Source: Hathewaya massiliensis
GTDB lineage: Bacteria > Bacillota > Clostridia > Clostridiales > Clostridiaceae
Length of the DNA: 64,000 nucleotides
Assembly: GCF_902143515.1 (NCBI RefSeq)
Contig: NZ_CABFVD010000002.1
Span: 291,088-355,087, forward strand
Direction of reading: 5' to 3'
Shown: positions 35,800 to 43,856 of the stretch, in pieces
Layout: each line of letters opens with the position of its first letter
Position numbering within the stretch: position 1 is the stretch's first letter
The notes under the pieces: generated by a model
Databases searched by the model: none
Told to the model about the DNA's origin: nothing
What the model saw: the letters and a program-made list of their open reading frames with translations, nothing else
Position numbers and translations under genes: made by a program

Positions 35800-36072
35800 A
35801 TGGGCAAAGGTAAAAAAATTTTATTTAGCAGTGTAGCTGCACTAATAGGGGTAGGAGCAGCGAAGGCTATAATAAAGCATAAGCAGCAAAAAAATATTAC
35901 TGCCGAAGAAAATATGGGAGAAGAAACAAATTCAATAAAACAAATGTGTAAAGTTTGTGGAGATAAGAGTGAATTTTGTGGTTACGACGATTATTGTGGG
36001 TATAATAACGAAAATAAAAAAGAACTAAATGTAGATGAAGTTGATGACTATCATAATTATTCTTTAGATTAA
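35800..36072 (+). CDS. Small hydrophobic-N-terminus, Cys-containing protein
   Basis: 90 residues. A Gly/Ala-rich hydrophobic stretch (SSVAALIGVGAAKAIIK, about 10-26) is followed by an acidic tail with CKVCGDKSEFCGYDDYCGY (C-x2-C...C...C, about 48-66), a possible small metal site. I do not recognise the family. Good SD (aaaggagt) and a terminator directly after support a real gene. Confidence 0.6.
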   Translation: MGKGKKILFSSVAALIGVGAAKAIIKHKQQKNITAEENMGEETNSIKQMCKVCGDKSEFCGYDDYCGYNNENKKELNVDEVDDYHNYSLD

Positions 36073-36087
36073 TCTAAATGTTTTAAG

Positions 36088-36138
36088 AACCATAATAGTA
36101 AGGTTTAGTAATTAACCTTGTGTTATGGTTTTATTTTA
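36088..36138 (+). terminator. Terminator after the 35800 gene
   Basis: AACCATAA/TTATGGTT outer stem with inner AAGGTT/AACCTT, followed by TTATTTTAT. Confidence 0.85.
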
Positions 36139-36250
36139 TGTAAACTAAGGATGTAATGCTCTGGAATTGTGTTTCTCAATTTTCCATAAGGGGCATAAGA
36201 ACTAAGTGTATAGATTGCTCTTTTAAGATTTAAGTAGAGGGAATTTATAT

Positions 36251-36931
36251 ATGAGATTAAAAGGTAGGGATACAATGAAAATACTAATTTATATTTTAGA
36301 TATAGTATTTAATCTTGAAGATTATTTAGAAATAATAATTTTTAATTTCGGACATTTGGCATACATATTAATGTTTAGCATAGTTTTTTTAGAGACAGGT
36401 ATTATATTAACTCCATTTTTACCGGGAAACTCCCTTATGTTTATTGCAGGAACCTTTGCATCTTTAAAGATTATAAACTTATATGCATTAATGGCAACTC
36501 TTATTCTAGCATCAGTGTTAGGAGGAATTGTAAATTATCATATAGGAAAATTTTTAGGATTAAGGATTTTAAAAAGCAAGATAGGATATTTTATATTAAA
36601 AAAGGGATACCTAGATAAGGCAAAAAACTTTTATAAAAAAAATGGAGGGAAAACTTTGATAATAGCAAGGTATATACCTGTAATAAGAACTTTTATACCA
36701 TTTATAGCAGGATTAAGTGATATGAGGTATAGTGAATTTTTCTTATATAATATTATAGGCGGAATTTTATGGATAGTGCCACTAAACTTAGCTGGCTATT
36801 GCTTTGGTAATTTAAATTTTGTTAAGGATAATTATTCTATAGTAATTTTCACTCCTTTATTGATTTATATTATATGTATAATTATAGGTTTTTTAGTACG
36901 AAAAATAAAGAAAAAGGCATCTAATGCCTAG
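36251..36931 (+). CDS. DedA family membrane protein
   Basis: 226 residues with five to six membrane segments. The DedA (SNARE-associated) pattern is clear: LETGIILTPFLPGNSLMFIA, GGIVNYHIGKFLG, FYKKNGGKTLIIARYIPVIR and TFIPFIAGLSDMRYSEF. The conserved Arg in ARYIPVIRTF is present. DedA members act as lipid scramblases or flippases, for example for undecaprenyl phosphate. SD tagaggg precedes ATG 36251. ATG 36284 is an in-frame alternative. Confidence 0.9.
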   Translation: MRLKGRDTMKILIYILDIVFNLEDYLEIIIFNFGHLAYILMFSIVFLETGIILTPFLPGNSLMFIAGTFASLKIINLYALMATLILASVLGGIVNYHIGKFLGLRILKSKIGYFILKKGYLDKAKNFYKKNGGKTLIIARYIPVIRTFIPFIAGLSDMRYSEFFLYNIIGGILWIVPLNLAGYCFGNLNFVKDNYSIVIFTPLLIYIICIIIGFLVRKIKKKASNA

Positions 36932-37069
36932 TATCTTATATTTAAACTTATTTAATTTATGATAGATCAGAAAACACTTTATTTTATTATTTGAAAAGTT
37001 TTTATATTTATGATATATTAGTTTTAAGAGAGATTAATAATAAAATTAAATATGATTTTTAGAACAAAG

Positions 37070-37221
37070 TTTTAGGTTCTTTTTATAGAGATTAATAGGG
37101 AAAGTGGTTAAATTCCACTACAGCCCCCGCTACTGTAAAAGCTACGAAACCTTGAATACCACTGTGAATACGGGAAGGTAAGGGAGTAGGATTAAGCTTG
37201 AGTCAGGAGACCTGCCTAAAA
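37070..37221 (+). ncRNA. Cobalamin riboswitch aptamer
   Basis: Conserved blocks in order: TTAATAGGGAAAGTGGTTAA, the CAGCCCCCGCTACTGTAA block, and the B12 box AGTCAGGAGACCTGCCT at 37201-37217. The closing stem P1 is TTTTAGG (37070-37076) with CCTAAAA (37215-37221). It binds adenosyl- or other cobalamins. It is orphaned: a terminator follows at 37326 and no plus-strand gene appears until 38258. Confidence 0.93.
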
Positions 37222-37325
37222 TCTTAAGTGATCCTTCGGAGGGAAGGCCAGTTGCTATAATGTTCATATATACATATAATTTCTGCGTTATTTTAAAGAA
37301 TATATATTATGTATTGAGAATAAGC

Positions 37326-37357
37326 ATCCTAACCTCTAAGGTTAGGATTTTTTTATT
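37326..37357 (+). terminator. Terminator of the cobalamin riboswitch
   Basis: ATCCTAACC/GGTTAGGAT with a TCTAA loop and T7, about 105 nt after the aptamer. This is the likely expression platform. Confidence 0.85.
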
Positions 37358-37437
37358 TTTTAAAATTGCTTTCCATATCAACATTTAAATAAATAAAACC
37401 CTTAAAATGTTATAGATTGAATAAACTATAACTACTA

Positions 37438-37545
37438 AATATTTAAGAATGTGGAACTTCAACAATGATGTTGAAAAGATTTAACGATGAAGTTAAACAC
37501 ACTAAATATTCTTCTGGTACAAGAAGCTATTGTACCAGTTTTTGT
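37438..37545 (+). ncRNA. Candidate structured RNA: three-way junction plus terminator
   Basis: P1 AATATTTA (37438-37445) with TAAATATT (37503-37510). P2 TTCAACA-ATGA-TGTTGAA (37458-37475). P3 TTTAAC-GATGAA-GTTAAA (37480-37497). A terminator follows: CTGGTACAA/TTGTACCAG plus T5 (37514-37543). P2 and P3 are near copies (AAC-xATGAx-GTT). It resembles a small riboswitch or sRNA layout, but the loops fit no class I know. No gene follows. Confidence 0.5.
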
Positions 37546-37638
37546 TTTAAGAATAAAGAATAAAGATTTATATTTATACCATGGATATCAGTTCTAATAC
37601 TCCTCTCGCACTCTGTTTATTGAATGGATTAATTAGAT

Positions 37639-37941
37639 GTAATACTTCTTAAAAAGGTGTAACTGCTACTTTAGGTGTTAATACTAAAATTTATAAGAGT
37701 TATTGTTTTAATAAAAACTTCAGTTATAAAAATAATATTTTTTATAACTAATATTAAAGATTTTATATATACTGTACCGTGTATGTTTAGAGTCGTATAT
37801 GGAATGCTATGAAAGATTACTTCCCCTAAGTACTTTATAGCATCCATACTTCTAATTGATGAAGAGAAATATTTTGAAGTTTAAAGTAGTATCCCCGAAA
37901 GTTTGCCCATAGTTTGGTTACACCTTTTTTAGGAGTATTAC
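37639..37941. mobile_element. MITE-like remnant with 25-bp terminal inverted repeats
   Basis: Left end GTAATACTTCTTAAAAAGGT(GTAAC) at 37639-37663. The reverse complement of 37917-37941 matches it at 23 of 25 positions. The 253-bp interior is non-coding, with an internal hairpin (TGGAATGCTATGAAAG / CTTTATAGCATCCA, near 37799-37848). Parts read on the minus strand resemble the 52654-52885 repeat. No target-site duplication was identified. Confidence 0.5.
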
Positions 37942-38095
37942 TTTTTCTTGTCATAGTTTATATCCATTAAAGACATTTCTTTGAATATTTAAATGATTAT
38001 ACTAAATATGATTCCCTTTAAAAGATTTATGCAAGTCATGAATATAAAATCCTTCAAAAAAATAAAATTATTTATGAAAAAACCATAAAAAAAGC

Positions 38096-38123
38096 TTGAA
38101 AACCTCATAAAATAGTGTATTAT
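38096..38123 (+). promoter_or_regulatory. Possible promoter of the symporter gene
   Basis: TTGAAA at 38096-38101 and TATTAT at 38118-38123, 16-bp spacer, about 135 nt upstream of the start. Confidence 0.45.
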
Positions 38124-38166
38124 ATAAATTGCGATATAATTTATCGGAAACACAAATGAAAGAACC

Positions 38167-38242
38167 ATGATAAACATATTGCATAACTAAGAAAACATAA
38201 GAACAAAATTGAAAGAATTATTATGATAAACATGTTGTATAA
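38167..38242 (+). repeat. Direct repeat pair in the symporter leader
   Basis: ATGATAAACATATTGCATAA at 38167-38186 recurs at 38223-38242 with two changes, 56 bp apart. It could be a pair of regulator sites. The second copy abuts the SD. Confidence 0.5.
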
Positions 38243-38257
38243 ATGGAGGGAAAAGGA

Positions 38258-39529
38258 ATGAAAAAACAAAAGAAATCTCTAACGGGTAAAATTCTTATAT
38301 CCTTATTTTTAGGAATAATTTTTGGAATACTATTTAACAAATTTTTACCTAAGCATATAAATGAAGTGACAATAAAGTGGGTACTTTCACCTTTAGGAAC
38401 TATGTTTTTAAGATCAATAAAAATGGTAGTAGTACCACTTGTATTATTTTCATTAACAGTTGGAACAGCAAGTATAGGAGATATAAAAAAGCTTGGTAGA
38501 ATTGGTGGAAAAACTATAAGTTTTTATCTTATAACTACAGCTTTTGCAGTATCTTTAGCTTTAGCAATATCTAATTTATTAAATCCAGGAACTGGAGTAA
38601 GCACAGCTTCTAAAGTTGCAGCTAATGTAAAGGCTGCAGAATCACCTTTTATAATGGATATATTTACAAATATGATTCCAACAAATCCCATAGAGGCTAT
38701 GGTAAATGGGAATATGCTTCAAATAATTGTCTTTGCTATAATTTTTGGAATTGCAATTACCTTAATAGGGGAAAGAGCAAAACCTGTAGTAACTTTATTT
38801 GAAGAGATAAATAATATATTATTAAAAATTATTTCAATAGTTATATTAGGTGCACCAATAGGAGTTTTTGCACTTATATCACAAGTAATAATGAGTCAAG
38901 GGACATCCGTATTATTTTCTTTAATAAAGTATGTGTTAGTTGTAGTCTTTGTATTATTTATTCATACTTTTGTTATTTACGGAGGAGCCTTGAAGGTACT
39001 AGGAAAGGTAAATCCAATTACATTTTTTAAAAAGTTTTGGCCTGTTATGCTAATGGGATTTAGTACTTCTAGTAGTAATGCTACTATACCTTTAAATATG
39101 AAAACTTGTAATGAAAAGATTGGAGTTTCTGAGAATGTAAGTAGTTTTACAATTCCATTAGGAGCTACGGTAAATATGGATGGTACAGCAATAATGCAAG
39201 GTGTAGCAGCTATATTTATAGCTCAAGTTTTCGGTTATAATCTAACTTTTCACCAACAAATAATGATAGTTCTTACATCAACTCTATCCTCTATAGGAAC
39301 TGCAGGCGTACCAAGTGCAGGGGTTGTAATGCTTACTATGGTATTCCAACAAATTGGACTACCAATGGAAGGTATAGCTTTGGTTTTAAGTGTAGATAGA
39401 ATTGTAGACATGTTTAGAACAGCAACTAATATTACAGGGGATGCTGTATGTACTGTAATAGTTGCAAACTCAGAAAAAGAATTAAACTTAGATATATATA
39501 ATGATATTGAAGAAGAAAAGGTAGCTTAA
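38258..39529 (+). CDS. Dicarboxylate/amino acid:cation symporter (DAACS, GltP/GltT-like)
   Basis: 423 residues from ATG 38258 (SD ggaggg, 6-7 nt spacing). The upstream ATG at 38243 lies in the SD. Signature passages are SIKMVVVPLVLFSLTVG, the serine-rich re-entrant loop MGFSTSSSNATIPLNMK, PLGATVNMDGTAIMQGVAA and the NMFRTATNITGDAV-type helix (here VDMFRTATNITGDAV). Family members use Na+ or H+ to take up glutamate, aspartate or C4-dicarboxylates. The exact substrate is not assigned. Confidence 0.93.
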   Translation: MKKQKKSLTGKILISLFLGIIFGILFNKFLPKHINEVTIKWVLSPLGTMFLRSIKMVVVPLVLFSLTVGTASIGDIKKLGRIGGKTISFYLITTAFAVSLALAISNLLNPGTGVSTASKVAANVKAAESPFIMDIFTNMIPTNPIEAMVNGNMLQIIVFAIIFGIAITLIGERAKPVVTLFEEINNILLKIISIVILGAPIGVFALISQVIMSQGTSVLFSLIKYVLVVVFVLFIHTFVIYGGALKVLGKVNPITFFKKFWPVMLMGFSTSSSNATIPLNMKTCNEKIGVSENVSSFTIPLGATVNMDGTAIMQGVAAIFIAQVFGYNLTFHQQIMIVLTSTLSSIGTAGVPSAGVVMLTMVFQQIGLPMEGIALVLSVDRIVDMFRTATNITGDAVCTVIVANSEKELNLDIYNDIEEEKVA

Positions 39530-39536
39530 AAATAAT

Positions 39537-39585
39537 GAAGAGGGTTTAGTAAGTTTCTCAACTTAATGAACCCTCTTCTTAAATT
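39537..39585 (+). terminator. Terminator of the symporter gene
   Basis: GAAGAGGGTT (39537-39546) pairs with AACCCTCTTC (39568-39577), followed by TTAAATTTT. Confidence 0.85.
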
Positions 39586-39627
39586 TTACATACCATATAG
39601 TATAGTAATAAACATGGAAGTGAGAAG

Positions 39628-40215
39628 ATGCAAAGGAAAAAGGAATTTTCTATGTTCTTAGATAAAAAGGGAGAGGAATATTTAAGGAAAGGAGAATACC
39701 TTGGCTGTGGTCATAATGGCATTGTATATAAACTACCAGATAATAAGGTCATAAAGTTTTTTAATGATGAAAATGTTTGTGAAAGGGAATATGATATCTT
39801 AAAAAGGGCTAGTAAAAGTAATCATTTTCCGAAGGTTTATGATTACGGTAGTAACTATATTGTAAGAGATTTTGTTGGTGGTGAAAGGCTAGATAAGTAT
39901 ATTAAAAAGAATGGTATAACAAAAGAAATAGCTCATAACTTTTTTAAACTTATAGAGGAGTTTAAAAGACTTAAATTCAAAAAATTAGACATAAGATGTA
40001 AAGATATCTATATATCTAAGGATAACTTTCTAACTGTTATAGATCCTAAAAATAATTACACTAAAACTGTATTATATCCAAGACATTTTATGAAAGGGTT
40101 AAATAAATATGGAGTTTTAGAAGAATTTTTAGAGTTTATAAGAGAAAAGAATGAAAAGGCATATAAGTTTTGGAAGTATAGGATGGACTTATATCTTAAA
40201 AAGAACATAAAATAA
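39628..40215 (+). CDS. Small protein-kinase-like protein
   Basis: 195 residues with a minimal kinase fold. Gly-rich loop LGCGHNGIVYKLPDNKVIKF (about 25-44, with Lys at the VIKF position), an ERE pair (CEREYDIL), hinge NYIVRDFVGGERLDKYI, a catalytic-like LDIRCKDIYIS in place of HRD...N, and VIDPKNN where DFG would be. The lack of canonical HRD suggests RIO/APH-like or degenerate activity. SD ggaagtgag. Monocistronic. Substrate unknown. Confidence 0.7.
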   Translation: MQRKKEFSMFLDKKGEEYLRKGEYLGCGHNGIVYKLPDNKVIKFFNDENVCEREYDILKRASKSNHFPKVYDYGSNYIVRDFVGGERLDKYIKKNGITKEIAHNFFKLIEEFKRLKFKKLDIRCKDIYISKDNFLTVIDPKNNYTKTVLYPRHFMKGLNKYGVLEEFLEFIREKNEKAYKFWKYRMDLYLKKNIK

Positions 40216-40224
40216 TAGGCTGAT

Positions 40225-40280
40225 TTAGAAGACAATGTTGATATGAAATTCACTTCATCACTAATTTGCTACCTTAAGAA
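40225..40280 (+). repeat. Dispersed intergenic repeat, copy A
   Basis: 40237-40280 matches 56616-56659 at 37 of 44 positions (core TTCATCACT...TTGCTAC.TTAAGAA). The preceding TTAGAAGACAATGTTGATATG matches 42049-42069 at 19 of 21. All three lie in gene-free DNA. Confidence 0.65.
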
Positions 40281-40286
40281 AGTATG

Positions 40287-40321
40287 AAAAGTACCAACAA
40301 AGTTTGTTGGTACTTTTAAAA
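40287..40321 (+). terminator. Terminator after the kinase-like gene
   Basis: AAAAGTACCAAC/GTTGGTACTTTT with a 7-nt loop. Confidence 0.85.
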
Positions 40322-40502
40322 TTAGGGTTGTCAAACTCCGTATCATATTATAAAATGAAATGGTGGTTCAAATATTTTAATTTGAACACATTAAATTGCA
40401 AATTAGCTTTTAAGCTATGATTTGTAGTGAATTTGATACATAATATAAAACTAATTTATAAAAAATAATAGTTTATAAAAATAATAATTTATATAAAAGA
40501 AA

Positions 40503-40630
40503 GCAGGTGATAGTTATGGACGCTAGCCCCTTACCGAGCTCGCAAAATGAAAAATTACAATTGAATAAAATAGGAGATGTAACTATCACTAATATGGTTA
40601 TGATTCTCCTTTAATAAGGAGGTAATACCT
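40503..40630 (+). promoter_or_regulatory. mgtE leader: switchable SD-sequestering RNA
   Basis: GATAGTTA (40509-40516) pairs with TAACTATC (40580-40587), closing a domain that holds an unusually GC-rich patch (GGACGCTAGCCCCTTACCGA, 40518-40537). The mgtE SD AAGGAGG (40616-40622) is in a hairpin CTCCTT-TAAT-AAGGAG. AGGAGA (40572-40577) can instead pair with TCTCCT (40605-40610), freeing the SD. The leader ORF stop TAA sits in the hairpin loop. It is not a recognisable M-box. Confidence 0.7.
40516..40614 (+). CDS. Leader peptide ORF upstream of mgtE
   Basis: 32 codons starting MDASPLPSSQNEKLQLNKIG and ending in TNMVMILL. SD aggtga lies 5 nt upstream. The early Asp/Pro-rich MDASPLP recalls the MgtL leader peptide of enterobacterial mgtA (MDPEPTPLP), where low Mg2+ makes ribosomes stall or fall off. 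Its last codons and TAA overlap the hairpin that hides the mgtE SD, so translation of the leader should open or close mgtE. Function by analogy only. Confidence 0.6.
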   Translation: MDASPLPSSQNEKLQLNKIGDVTITNMVMILL

Positions 40631-41962
40631 ATGGAAAAAGTATTAGAATTATTAAAGGACAACAAATTGGTTAGAGCTAGAGAGGAATTAGTTCATAAGA
40701 ACGTAGTAGATATTGCACAGCTTTTAGAGGATGTAGAGAGAGAAGATTTAATAATAATCTTTAGAATATTACCAAAGGATATTGCAGCTGATGTATTTTC
40801 TTACATGCATTATGAAGAGAAAAGATATATAGTAGAGTCTATTACAGAAAGTGAACTTAGTGGTATTATTAATGAATCTTTTATAGATGATACAGTGGAT
40901 TTTTTAGAAGAGATGCCAGCTAATGTGGTTAAAAAAGTACTTACAAGTACCAGTGAGGAAAAGAGAAAAGTTATAAACCAACTTTTAAGATATCCTGAAA
41001 ATTCAGCTGGAAGTATAATGACTATAGAATATGTAGACCTTAAAAAAGAAATGACTGTTGAAGATGCTATAAAGTATATAAAACACACAGGGGTAGATAA
41101 GGAAACAATAAATACCTGTTATGTTATAGATAAGAACAGAAAATTAGAAGGGATATTATCTATAAGGAAATTAATATTAAGCGATAATGATGTGAAAATT
41201 AAAGATATAATGCACACAGATATTATATATACTCATACTTTAGAAGATCAGGAAGAAGTGGCAAATCTATTCAAAAAATATGATTTTACATCTTTGCCAG
41301 TGGTAGATAATGAAAATAGGTTAGTTGGTATAATAACTATAGATGACATTGTAGATATAATAGAAGAAGAAAATACAGAAGACTTTCAAAAGATGGCAGC
41401 AATGTCACCTTCTGAAGAGGAGTATTTAAAGACAGGGGTATTTACCCTTGCAAAGCACAGAATTATATGGCTCTTAGTGCTTATGATTTCTGCTACCTTT
41501 ACTGGAAATATAATAAAGGGATTTGAAGACGTATTACAATCCGTAGTTATTTTAACAGCATTTATACCTATGCTTATGGATACAGGCGGAAATGCAGGAT
41601 CTCAATCTTCAACACTTATTATAAGAGGACTTGCTTTAGGTGATATAGAACTTACAGATATATTTAAAGTAATTTGGAAGGAATTAAGAATAAGTTTAAT
41701 AGTAGGTATATCATTATCAACACTTAACTTTCTTAGAATATATTTCTTAGAGAAAACAGAATTTTATGTTTCTCTTACAGTGTCAATTAGTTTATTTTTC
41801 ACTGTAGTTTTAGCGAAGGTGGTAGGAGGAGTTCTTCCTATTATAGCTAAAAAGTTTAAATTAGACCCAGCTATTATGGCAGGTCCACTGATTACAACTA
41901 TAGTAGATGCTTTTGCATTAATAGTATACTTTAGTGTAGCAACCTTACTTTTAGGTTTATAA
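40631..41962 (+). CDS. mgtE: Magnesium transporter MgtE
   Basis: 443 residues. The MgtE N domain (about 1-125, helical repeats with DVFSYMHYEEKRYIVESI) is followed by paired CBS domains (about 130-255: IMTIEYVDLKKEMTVEDAI, FTSLPVVDNENRLVGIITID), a connecting helix and five membrane helices from about 275. The channel region LMDTGGNAGSQSSTLIIRGL is the hallmark. It takes up Mg2+, gated by cytosolic Mg2+ binding in the N and CBS domains. SD aaggagg is perfect but lies in a hairpin. Confidence 0.96.
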   Translation: MEKVLELLKDNKLVRAREELVHKNVVDIAQLLEDVEREDLIIIFRILPKDIAADVFSYMHYEEKRYIVESITESELSGIINESFIDDTVDFLEEMPANVVKKVLTSTSEEKRKVINQLLRYPENSAGSIMTIEYVDLKKEMTVEDAIKYIKHTGVDKETINTCYVIDKNRKLEGILSIRKLILSDNDVKIKDIMHTDIIYTHTLEDQEEVANLFKKYDFTSLPVVDNENRLVGIITIDDIVDIIEEENTEDFQKMAAMSPSEEEYLKTGVFTLAKHRIIWLLVLMISATFTGNIIKGFEDVLQSVVILTAFIPMLMDTGGNAGSQSSTLIIRGLALGDIELTDIFKVIWKELRISLIVGISLSTLNFLRIYFLEKTEFYVSLTVSISLFFTVVLAKVVGGVLPIIAKKFKLDPAIMAGPLITTIVDAFALIVYFSVATLLLGL

Positions 41963-41982
41963 TTATAAACAGATTTAAAGTT

Positions 41983-42027
41983 AACCATGTTCACTTTTGC
42001 AGTATAAAAGTGGACATGGTTTTATTT
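41983..42027 (+). terminator. Terminator of mgtE
   Basis: AACCATGTTCACTTTT pairs with AAAAGTGGACATGGTT (one mismatch), followed by TTATTTTTTT. Confidence 0.9.
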
Positions 42028-42204
42028 TTTTATTTTATTTATGCTGTGTTAGAGGACAATGTTCATATGTGGCTTATCTTTAAAATTTTTAGAAAAATTT
42101 AAGAAAACTTTAGGATAATAAGGCAAAATAAAAGAAAAATATGGTAATATTATATTGATGTAAGTTTTAGAACTTTAAATATTACTATAAGGATAGGTGA
42201 TATA

Positions 42205-42927
42205 ATGAAGCATAAAAAATCCATTTCAAAAGGTATAGAAATTATACCTTATAGAAATTTTTTAATTATAGCCTCAATTTTATATACCATATTTTTATTG
42301 AGTTATGGTGATAAAAGTAGAACTTTTATGATATGGAATATATTCTTAGCTTGGATTCCTTTTGGGGTGTCTACTTGTATTTATAAAATAAGCATTAAGG
42401 AAGAGAAAAAGAATTATGTGTTTCCTATTTTAGTCTTAGGAGTTGTTTGGTTATTTTTTTATCCCAATACTAATTATTTGTTTACTGACTTAATGCATTT
42501 TTCAAGTCATAAATTTTATATACCTAATCCAAAGTATTCCCCATATAATGGTGAGCCTAAGATACTTTTTAATGACAATTTTAACATTTGGATAGATTTT
42601 TTTATTATGGTTTTAGGAGCATGGCTAGGATATATCTTAGGTTTTTTATCTTTATATTTAAACATGGAGATTATAAAAATTAAGCTTAGTAAATTTGCAT
42701 CTTGGATTTTTGTAATAATTGTAAATATATTGAGTGGATTTGCTATTTATTTAGGAAGGTTTATAAGATTTAATAGCTGGGATATATTTAATCCTAAGAT
42801 AGTACTAAAGATTTTAAATGAGAATATAAATGAAAAGAGCATGAAATTTACTTTATTGTTTGGAAGTCTAAGTATGATTTTGTATATTATTTTATATTTC
42901 CTTACTAATATAAAGAGTAAAAATTAA
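42205..42927 (+). CDS. DUF1361 membrane protein
   Basis: 240 residues with six to seven membrane helices. DUF1361 features: FLAWIPFGVSTCIYK, FFYPNTNYLFTDLMHFSS, a short W-I-D stretch (IWIDFFIMVLGAWLGY) and FAIYLGRFIRFNSWD. The function is unknown. SD aggtgat precedes the ATG. Monocistronic. Confidence 0.8.
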   Translation: MKHKKSISKGIEIIPYRNFLIIASILYTIFLLSYGDKSRTFMIWNIFLAWIPFGVSTCIYKISIKEEKKNYVFPILVLGVVWLFFYPNTNYLFTDLMHFSSHKFYIPNPKYSPYNGEPKILFNDNFNIWIDFFIMVLGAWLGYILGFLSLYLNMEIIKIKLSKFASWIFVIIVNILSGFAIYLGRFIRFNSWDIFNPKIVLKILNENINEKSMKFTLLFGSLSMILYIILYFLTNIKSKN

Positions 42928-43111
42928 AGTGACATATTCACCGTAAAGTCTTAATATAAGTTAAAAGTGTAAATAACTTATTAATAAACTATTAAATAAG
43001 TAGGAATAGTAGGAAACTACCTTGAATGTGGAAACTATATATTATAAAATGAAATTAATGTAATTAGTCCCGTACTCAATACAGTTATTATAAAAGAAAG
43101 GGGAGATTGTC

Positions 43112-43702
43112 TTGAGTAAATTATTTATAAAAGCCGCAGAGAGAAATGAAAAAGGAAAAAAAGCAAGAAAAGAAGGATTTGTTCCAGGCATAATGTATCT
43201 AGAAGAAAGCGGAGATTCTCTTCCAATAAAATTTGATAAAGTTAAGGTAGAAAATCTTTTAAGAAAAGCAACAGCAGCTTCAATTATACAAGTTAAGTTA
43301 AAGGATGAAATAAAAAATTGTGTAGTTAAGGATGTTCAAAGGGACAGTATAAAACATGGAATTGTTCATTTAGATGTACAAGCTTTTGGAAAAAATGAAG
43401 ATATTACTGTTAAGGTACCTATAAATTTTAATGGAGTGGATAACCTTATAAGTAGGAGATTATTACTAGAAACTTTTTTTGATGAAATAGAGGTTACTGG
43501 TAAGGCAGATCACATTCCAGAGGTTATAAATTTAGATATAGGTAACAAGACTTTTGGTGATAAAATAATGCTAAAAGATATAGAGTTATCAGATGATATA
43601 GATGTACTTCATGAAGAGGACGAAATCTTTGCTATTATTGTTTCAGGTGAAAGAGATAATAAGTCAAATGAAGGTTCTGAAGAAGAAACAGTAGAAGCTT
43701 AG
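43112..43702 (+). CDS. 50S ribosomal protein L25/general stress protein Ctc
   Basis: 196 residues: an N-terminal L25 5S-rRNA-binding domain (about 1-88, KARKEGFVPGIMY and CVVKDVQRDSIKHGIVHLDV) and a C-terminal TL5/Ctc beta domain (VKVPINFNGV, GDKIMLKDIELSDDIDVL). The start is TTG 43112 with SD ggggaga 6-7 nt upstream. The acidic C-terminal tail SNEGSEEETVEA is usual. It is part of the 50S subunit around 5S rRNA; Ctc forms are often stress-induced. Confidence 0.9.
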   Translation: MSKLFIKAAERNEKGKKARKEGFVPGIMYLEESGDSLPIKFDKVKVENLLRKATAASIIQVKLKDEIKNCVVKDVQRDSIKHGIVHLDVQAFGKNEDITVKVPINFNGVDNLISRRLLLETFFDEIEVTGKADHIPEVINLDIGNKTFGDKIMLKDIELSDDIDVLHEEDEIFAIIVSGERDNKSNEGSEEETVEA

Positions 43703-43807
43703 AAATTCTTATTAAGGGACGTACCCACTCTTTACACACAACCTGAAGAAAATAGGATTAGTAGATCAAATTGATCAGATAAATTGCATAATTTATATAA
43801 AAAATTA

Positions 43808-43856
43808 GGGGCTGTTACATAATGCATAAATTGCTTTGTAACAGCTCCTTTTCTAA
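43808..43856. terminator. Bidirectional terminator
   Basis: GGGGCTGTTACA pairs with TGTAACAGCTCC (one G-T), T-rich on both sides. It lies between the L25 gene and the convergent secreted-protein gene. Confidence 0.85.

Noticed and set aside
40525-40545. Vector polylinker contamination (TACCGAGCTCG resembles a cloning site)
   Set aside because: Only 11 bases match, and the flanks are native and functional in layout.
40516-40640. M-box (ykoK) Mg2+ riboswitch upstream of mgtE
   Set aside because: No M-box conserved blocks; the region is too short and is coding in character.
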